Made by a program: the position numbers and the translations under genes. Below the pieces are notes generated by a model. It was not told the origin of the DNA, did not search any database, and saw nothing but the letters and a program-made list of their open reading frames with translations. A DNA stretch of 64,000 nt from Harmothoe impar (taxonomy: Eukaryota > Annelida > Polychaeta > Phyllodocida > Polynoidae), in the NCBI GenBank assembly GCA_947462335.1, contig OX381714.1, positions 38,909,360-38,973,359 of the forward strand. Reading direction: 5' to 3'. Below, piece after piece: positions 56,013 through 64,000 of the stretch (the first letter of the stretch is position 1; each line of letters starts with the position of its first letter).

Positions 56013-58453
56013 CTTTCTATTGGTTGTCCTGTCTTATGTACGGTGGCCGTCAAGGGTCACCCAAGAAAAAACTGGAAAATGCCTGCAAATGTCTTTGACA
56101 GACCAGACGTTATCAACTTCCGGTACAGAATGCCTATGGACATGTCAGATATTGACATAAAATAGACACCCTGGTGTGTCAATCATGCACTAAAAGTCCT
56201 GACAAAAAGTTTCTGATTTATGAAAATGAATCAAAGGTCACTATTGAAATTCAAGTAGGGCAACTTAAAACTAGTTTTGGATTTCAAGAAATAAGTAACA
56301 CCCTTACAGTCCACCTGATGAAGTTACCAACTGAAATACGCAAATCTCAACTCTAGAACCTAACACTGAACCAGGCTAATGTCACCAGACACCTTAAACT
56401 ATTACACTCAACCATACTAATATGGTGCTGGATATTTTCTTTGGAAATATCCAACTAAAGATTTTATTTTTATTAAAATCACAAAGACAATTACAAATTG
56501 TTGAGTGCAATAGTGACCTGCTCTGAGAGTAGGAACTGACAGAATCTGACCTGCATTCTATCAGTACAGCCAATGGGAATGCAGTGTTATAGGTCAAGAG
56601 ATCACATGACTTGAAAATACGCCCAGGGAAATGTGGACTTTTTCACCTACCTGTCAGATTTGAGTATAGTGGCCAAGGGGTAACAGTTCCTCGTCTATTC
56701 CAACATGAAATAGACATCATTTTATGATGTCTAAAATGTCTCTCAGAGGTATCCTAATCATCCTAGCTGATTTACAATCACTAGTGTGGGTGGGTATAGT
56801 CAAAATTGGTATAAATGCTGGCTCATAATATTATAAATAATGAGTAGACAATGACTAAGGTTTGAGCAGCTTTAATGAATCCATATACACATTACACACA
56901 GCAATATAACTATAACCAATGACAAAAAAAAATTACGTCATCAACAGGTCCTTTCTCTCCCGGTGTTTGAATCTGAGTGATCAGTAGAGAATTGTTTACC
57001 GGGAGCAAGCCAAAACCCCCACCTGGTGGCAGCACTGATCCTGGGTTGCTTTGCCGCTCAGACCAGTTATCCGGTGAGGTGATTCTGGTCTGCCTTTATA
57101 AGCGAATAAGCAGAACTTATTCTTTCAATAAATGTCACCCCTACAACATGCTCCCCCAATGTCCTGTAGATATCTTCGTATCACGTCAGATGGTCATATT
57201 TAATTATGTTGATATTGTTACGTTAAAAGGTATCACCGCTGAACATGTCTTTTTCATGTAAATGTTTTGATGTGAAATACAGACATGAAAACCCATGCCA
57301 GAAACCACGTAAAAACCATTTGCATGTAAGACATCTTGGTGACCAAAACCGACATCATTAAATGATGTCATCACCCATCACAGAATTAGGTCTAAAAGAT
57401 GCCATTTACTACGAGTTTTGTTAGCTGGGACTTTATTCTTTCATTAGTCATACATGTATTACAAATTCACCGGTCAAATATGTATTTGTTAATTGATCAC
57501 TACAATGTCATGTTTAAAACATTGTAACTGCTGATCGCATAAGTGAAAAATACCAATATAAATTCATTTAACCACTCCCAACTAAATTGTTGTCTTGGTT
57601 ATATAAACAGTTTCCTGATTTAGATTGTTATCCTGGATTAATATAATCATAGTCAATACCTCAATACGCTAGTGATATTCACTCGCTCTATAGCATTGAA
57701 ATACTAATACTCTATACTCTACTTTATAGCATTGGCATGGTAATACTAGATAACAATTTTATCAGCATCGTTGAGTATTAGTTATCTATCATAATATATT
57801 GACAAGTTATACATAATAGTACATTCGGATACATATGATACTTCCTCAGCATTGTAGAGCAATACATGTATATGAATCATGGATACAGTGGTCCTCCTCG
57901 TATTGAACAACTAGACATGATACTTCTTATAATACAAAATGTAAATATTAAACAAATAGGTAGCCATATACTTCCAGATATCTGCATGATCACCAGTATG
58001 AGATATTGATATCTAGACATCTACATTAAATGAACTGAACTGTGGGTGATTGAAAGTACATACCACATAGCACAAAAATAGAAAGATAGAAATACTGTAT
58101 CAATACATCTACATAATTATAGCTGTACAAACTGATTACTATCTTTGTTTCGGCAAGGTTGGAACTCATGTAGTCATCTTCAGTTCTGAAGCTTCAGATG
58201 ATCACAATGTCTATATTCAAGTATTTTCTAATTGCAAGAGCACCTATTACCAGACAGCATAATATAGGGTGACTAAAATTTGATTAATCAATGATCTAAC
58301 CACATAAAATGAAGGCTATACACATGCCCTCTCCCATTACAACCAAGAATACCACATGTTGTCATTTTATGATATGGGTTGAAGTAGAGTACACAGAACT
58401 AGCTGCTATCTGGAATTTGGTGTCTTTACTTTATCAGTTTTGTGTTTATAGTA

Positions 58454-61400
58454 TTAGAATTTCCCACGGAGAACCATCCTATTAGGTCCAAGGTTCACAA
58501 CCCTGCCTGTCTTAACATTCCTCCTTCGATTCACCATGCACAAAAGTCCAGCCATTACTGTCAGTAGAACCACAGCAAATACAGCATAGGACACAACAGT
58601 CACTATAACAGTTTGAACACCTTGCTCATTTGCTGAAATGAAACAGAATGATGAACATCTTGAATGTCATGGCTATCATAGATCTCTTAGTTGTCAGTCA
58701 CACCGAAGTCTCTATGCCCTATATTTTCATCGTTCATTTTCATCTCTTTTCGCAATAACATCAATGAGTGACCCTGATTTACCACGAGAAATATTATTTT
58801 CTAAAGGCATAATCATATCATTTAATAAACATGTAGGCTACTCTTCTCAAAATAATTATAATTATAAGTAATAACCTTTCCTTAAGCCCCGGCCACACTA
58901 GCGTTTTTTTCAACCAACTGGGTCCGATCCGACCAGACAGTCGGAGCAAAATTACCTGGCCGGTCTGATAGAGTTGTGCATGCCAAACTCTTCCGACTGT
59001 CGGGTCGGGTTGGGTCTGATCTAGGTCGGACCAAGTTGGGTCTGGTGAAATTACATAGGTGTGGCCGGGGCTTTATTATGGTAAATGGCCATAACTGTAT
59101 TGCTGAAGGTTTTATTGAGCAAATGATATCTTGATCACAGATGTAAAAATGCACGGCTATATCTACAGCTGTACTACTATAATTATAAGCTTCAAGATGC
59201 TCTTGTTAATGTGTTTGTACTCATTTTCTGTTTGAATGAATACGCTGTAAGTTAACAGTACTTACATATATGGCAGTAGAATCCATAATATCCATCTGGA
59301 CATTCACAGGATGCCACATTGAGCCGGACCCCACAGGTTCCTCCATTCTCGCATGGATTTGGAGAACAGACCAAAGCTAAAACAAGAAGAAGACAAATAG
59401 ATTAAAGGATTGTATCAATTTTGATTCTTGAAAGAAATAGTTGTACATCATGAGAGGAACGGTCTATGGCACCTTGAATACAGGAAAAATGTTACTAGCA
59501 TGAGAAGCAAATTCAAACCAAAACACGAAATGCCATTTCTTAAAAGCCGGCTAGATTAATTGTACACAAATGTATCTATAGCCCAGACTTTTCCAGGATG
59601 TCATTGATATTTTTCGACACACAGCAGTCCAAAAAATGACCTATTTCACCGAATGAATTCCATGGGAGTGTCACCCTGAATAAATGATGTTCCGGATCAC
59701 CATGTCACGCTATGTGTTGTAGCTGTCAAGTGTTGGCCTCATGGAGTTTGTCCGGAAACTGCCAAAATCTTCAATTTCACCAAAAAGATAGAGACATTAT
59801 GGATATCAAACGCTATCACTTCATACCTGTCTCGCACTGTCGTCCAGTGTACCCGGATTCACAAAGACACCTTCTGATCTCACCAGACACTGAACTCAGA
59901 CAGGTCCCTCCATTGATGCATCGTCTTGCCTCACATCCTGTTCTGTCTGTGAAAAATTTTATACATTTCAACTCCTATTTTTCTATACATATAAATGTTA
60001 TTGCAAACCTCAAATTCACACAATGTACTTATGGTAATTGCATAGTCATTAATTTTATATTTGAATAATATTATATTTACATTGACAATTTAGGACCAAA
60101 GTTCTTGAATGTTATTCATGGAAAAGCTACTTGGAAATGGCATTACTCTCACCTATTTCACAGTCATTTCCAAAGTATCCTTGGGTACAAGTGCAGAAAT
60201 ATACGCCGTTGCCATAGTTACACAGTCCACCATTTTGGCATGGGAATGTGCTGCATGGTGTTTGGGTGTCTGCTGCAAAATTATTACACAAATTCCTGTA
60301 CAAATACCAATTACTAGAGTTAATATTTTAAACTAAAACAGAAGCAATGCTAATAAGACATAGTATAATTTATTTAAAAGAGAAAGTCTTTTCATGAGGT
60401 TGATACGTTCATGATGACTAGCCCACAGGAAGTCTGTTAAGAATCGAAGTATCAACTGTCATCATTGGCAGGTCTGTGACTGAAGATAATTACACATCAA
60501 TAAAGGTTAAACATGTAATCCAACAAAGTTCAATCAGCGGACTAGTTCAACACAAACCATCGTTTAATAACTTACCAATTTGACAGTTTGTGCCTGAGAA
60601 TCCTGCATGGCATAGGCATCGGTACTGATCTTTGAACACATTCATACATAATCCACGGTTTTCACAGGGTCTGGTTGAGCAACCACCTCCGCTCACCACT
60701 TTGAATTAAAAGTAACAAATATTTAGTAAAAATGAAGGGTTTCAGATGAATATAATCAAAACACATTGTATCTGTATAGAGGTTTATATAATAATGTGCA
60801 GTTAACATTTCTAAAAGCGCAATGATTTTATCCTCGGGATAAACTGCTTTAAAAGAAACTTTGGTAGATCATGATTATTGTTATTGGCATGATTATTATT
60901 CTTATTATTCAAAATGAAAAGAGGGGAAGGCTGTGTAGAAATAATATAAAATGCATAATGTATCAAATTTGATCTAAATGAATTTTCTTCTTACCATTTT
61001 CACAGTTCCTACCAGCAAATGTTGCAGGGCAGAGACAATAATACCCCATGCTGTCAAAGCTGTTGAGGCATGTTCCCCCGTTTTGACATGGGTAACTACT
61101 GCAGAGCTGATCTGCAACTATTCCATCAAATGATAAAGAGATACAAGTTAGTTTGGCAGTAGCGCTCTAGTGCTACAACTATGCATCATCAACGCAAAGG
61201 TACCATATACCCTATAGAATCCTCATGGCTAAAGTCGTAATCAAAGTACAGTCAGCCATTGTACCCTGTAGGATCCTCATCACTCTATTCATAATCAAAG
61301 TACAATGCAGTCTCCTTATGCGAATATGTAACCTAGATCCCAATAACTTTCTTAGCTCCATTCTTTTTGAAACAGATGAATGTATTGATATCTTAGTCAC

Positions 61401-61969
61401 TTCCCTGGATAAATTTTTTAATGTCAGTTATTCTTGGTAAGGGACTGACAGAGATCTAGAGAAATGAAGAGGACCTAACCTGAATCACAAAGGCGCCCTG
61501 TATATCCAAACCTACAGCCACAGGTGATACGCGAACCATCAAAGAAACATGTCCCTCCATTGAGGCAAGGTGAATTCACACAAGGGTTGGTGGGATTTAC
61601 TTTGTGAGAAATAAAAATAAGAACATGATAACTACTATATTATTGGTGAATAAATCCAGAGCATAAAGATGAGAGCACCAATACAGGTTATTTACAATAG
61701 AAAGATAACATCATTTATGTTGCTTGCCTGTTTTACTACAAGATTAACATAACTGTAATGATCAGTCAGTTTTCATTATCATTGAAATGATTGAGTTTTT
61801 TTACATGCACTTCATGAACTAAATTAATCTGCTGCTAATGGTTTTACTTTACCATTCTGACAGATGTATCCACCGTAGCCTGCTGGACATGCACATTGAA
61901 ACCCCTGAGCTCCATCCACCTCACACATGCCACCATTCAAACATGGATTTGGTGAACAGCTATCTGCAA
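58454..61969 (-). CDS. MUC4-like EGF membrane protein paralogue, 3' part only
   Basis: Eight exons in frame: 61969-61853, 61599-61480, 61117-60995, 60698-60576, 60272-60153, 59946-59827 and 59376-59266 (seven EGF modules, phase-1 borders) and 58632-58454 (membrane helix VIVTVVSYAVFAVVLLTVMA, basic NRRR, tail ending PNRMVLRGKF, TAA). These match exons 24-31 of the gene at 32763-54684 in order and size. The 61599-61480 module differs from its partner (35535-35416) at only two residues, so that pair is unusually close. NIDO, AMOP, VWD and further EGF exons must lie right of the window; none appear between 62 and 64 kb. Expected location: cell surface. Confidence 0.92.
58884..59073. mobile_element. 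MITE with AAGCCCCGGCCACAC ends
   Basis: Left AAGCCCCGGCCACACTAGCG and right GTGTGGCCGGGGCTT are inverted. Internal TCCGACTGTCGGGTCGG and GGGTCCGATCCGACC words are mutually complementary. It sits in the last intron of the paralogue. Confidence 0.85.
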
Positions 61970-62055
61970 CTGAATGACAATTGTATTGCAATGCCACCAT
62001 TCAAACATGGATTTGGTGAACAGCTATCTGCAACTGAATGACAATTGTATTGCAA
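61928..62055. repeat. 64-bp tandem duplication over a splice acceptor
   Basis: TGCCACCATTCAAACATGGA begins at 61928 and again at 61992. The two copies are identical for about 64 bp and cover the first codons and the acceptor of the EGF exon at 61969-61853. The distal acceptor would add 64 bases and shift the frame. Confidence 0.9.
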
Positions 62056-63430
62056 TATGACAGACTGCGCTAATACTGAAGGGATATTTAAATTATGTTG
62101 ACATTATATCTATGTATCGTACCTGTATTGTTCATTAGTTTTCATTAGTATTACTACTCCTTCTCACAACGCCCACTTTAAAAGACACTAGGGTAAGCTC
62201 ACCTATTTCCGACCACCTACCATAAGTCGACCACCTACAGCATCACATTGCCATCAACCTGTGCTACATTTGGTCACAAACCTTATTTATTATGAAAATT
62301 TAAGTGTTGATGAAACAAATTATGTCATTCTTATACATGAATTTCATTATCTACATATAAATAAAACATGTAGAAGTTGGCCTGTTTGACCTGTTTTAAC
62401 CAAAGAGAAAACAGTTTTTCTTTAAAAATATTTGACTTTGTTGATGGTTCAGGGATAGATCACTTGATTAACTGCCTATTTCAGATGTTATCTGAAGAAA
62501 AACATATATATCGTACACAAATCATGACTTATCACAATGAAATATGCATGTTTATAGCTTTGAGAGCTGATACTTCATGACCCACTAATTTCACCTTTAG
62601 ACGTCCAGGATTTCACCATGAGATGACCATCCTCTACCCTAAGTCGTCCATGTATGGCAATGGGTAGCTCATGTGGCCCTTTTATAACTAGATACCATGC
62701 ATATATGTATTCTTCATGTGATTTGATTCTGGAGCCTTTATAGATGGTAACTTATATTTATGAAAGTAATATATGACAATGAAATGATGTATTTGCTGTA
62801 CATGTGTTATCAGACTACATTGTACATCATCTTCACATGCTAATTAGCTTATATGGTGTGTAGGGGGAACTCCATATAATGCTGCCTTTTGGGCCATTTC
62901 TCGATTCTGTATGATTTAACCTGCTTAATGGTCATGTGGAAGTAAATAGCGCCATCTACCGAGTTATATGGTATTCTGGTCTGCATTGAAGGGTGTTCTG
63001 GCTTCTGATTGAGTTATATTTCAGATGAAACAAAAATGGCTAAAATTGTGAAAAGATTCACAGGTGTTCCGAAATACCCTTTGGATAGAATAGCACATGT
63101 AGTTTTATGATATGTAAAGGGTTGGGGAATTTCTGAGGCATGCAAAAACTGATGATGCCAAAGGTCGATTTTAGGCCCAAAACAGGGCAAAATGGGACTA
63201 CCTGTGGATAAAAGTGACTTTTTTTTATATTTTCATGGTCATGCTCTCTATTGAGGCTGAAACATTGTGTGTGAGGGATTGTTTAATCAGACTAGGGCTA
63301 AGTCTATGGTCAACAAATGTTGTGGATGGCTAAATTTGTGCATTGTGCTTTATAGAAACATAGAGGAAGTATAATTATTTCATGGTGAATACGATCTATC
63401 AAGGTTAAACCTATGGGAGTAAGATATGCG
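62056..63430. other. No recognised exon
   Basis: This must be intron of the paralogue if its 5' part lies further right. No EGF-like Cys pattern is visible on either strand. The words CTAGGGTAAGCTCACC (62190) and CTCTACCCTAAGTCG (62635) may be the ends of an old element. Confidence 0.4.
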
Positions 63431-63436
63431 GGGGAA

Positions 63437-63801
63437 GCGTGCAATAACCCTCGGCCGTATTGCACGCCCTCGCCATATTGCATGCTCCCTGTGGTCGCCA
63501 TGGCGTCGCATGGCATCGCCATGGCGTCGCCAGGCTACTGAGGGTCATGTGACCTGCGCGGAATTCAAAATGGCGCCCGACGGAAGTACACAAACATTGA
63601 GGATATAAACAAACATCGTGGAACTAAACAAACATAGACTGTCTATCTGTTTTGGAAGGAAAAACCCTGAAATAAATACAGAGCGTCACTTTAAATTGCC
63701 CTCTTCACTGGTTACTTCACTTGCCGTGCTTGGGCCGTATTGCACTAGGCCTACGGCCAGCGTGCAATACGGCCCAAGCATGGCTTGTGAAGTAACCAGT
63801 G
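63437..63801. mobile_element. GC-rich block with nested inverted repeats
   Basis: GCGTGCAATA and TATTGCACGC pair at 63437-63471. A longer pair of 40-bp arms, 63706-63745 and 63762-63801, starts CACTGGTTACTTCAC and has about four mismatches. GGGCCGTATTGCAC recurs. The sequence between has CATGGCGTCGCC repeats and is GC-richer than its surroundings. It is probably a non-autonomous transposon. Confidence 0.7.
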
Positions 63802-64000
63802 ACTCGGCCAATTTAGCGTGCAGCTCTGTCTATTTACTTCCTTGTGACCTAATATCGCTTAACATTACTAGTGGATGATTTATGAAACCCTTATAATTAT
63901 ATATAGCTAAATTGTCCAGGTGAATTGTCCAGGTGAATGGTCTATAGCTAAATCGCCCAGCCACTTCAGTATAGGCTAGGGTCCACATAACATGTGTACA

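Larger units (their letters stand above)
54685..58453. other. Spacer between the two mucin-like genes
   Basis: No gene recognised. Contains a retroposon-like 40-bp block at about 54860-54900, a CAGGGGCGTGGC element at 55506 and a CACAGAG palindromic MITE at 55781. The promoter of the mucin-like gene should lie near 54.7-55.2 kb; no clear TATA box was found. Confidence 0.45.

Overview
The window is animal nuclear DNA. Its genes are split into many exons by GT-AG introns. They encode metazoan-type proteins: a mosaic NIDO/AMOP/VWD/EGF membrane protein, an SLC16-like transporter and Fumble-family proteins. The intergenic and intronic DNA is packed with short inverted-repeat transposons, minisatellites and tRNA-like relics. 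The AT-rich composition, the dense small transposons and the domain mosaics fit a marine invertebrate. Amphioxus, a hemichordate, an echinoderm or a lophotrochozoan are all possible. The species is an inference I cannot settle.

Layout. From 1 to 11.4 kb I see no recognisable complete gene. This stretch holds short palindromic elements, a 56-bp satellite array (about 3.6-7.5 kb) split by a 1.8-kb terminal-inverted-repeat element, and tRNA-like relics. From 11.43 to 18.75 kb there are four plus-strand exons of an SLC16-like major-facilitator transporter. Its first exon was not found. Its last acceptor is preceded by a minisatellite built from copies of that same acceptor and exon start. From 19.7 to 30.4 kb there are two tandem minus-strand genes, 410 and 405 codons and eight exons each. 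They encode divergent pantothenate-kinase-fold (Fumble-family) proteins.

From 32.7 to 54.7 kb there is one large minus-strand gene of at least 31 exons encoding a MUC4-like type I membrane protein. Its order is signal peptide, NIDO, TIG-like domain, AMOP, VWD with a GDPH site, 14 EGF domains, transmembrane segment and short basic tail. From 58.4 to 62.0 kb lie the last eight exons of a tandem paralogue (seven EGFs, transmembrane segment, tail). The rest of that gene must lie beyond the right edge.

The transporter and the first Fumble gene converge at about 19 kb. Both duplicated families are head-to-tail tandem copies, so local duplication shaped the locus. I see no operon-like functional link between the three families. 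The least expected signals are: loss of the catalytic-arginine position and of the glycine loop in both Fumble copies; a GC-AG intron in one copy only; two independent tandem duplications spanning 3' splice sites; and inverted-repeat elements lying 10-30 bp from splice donors of the mucin-like gene.
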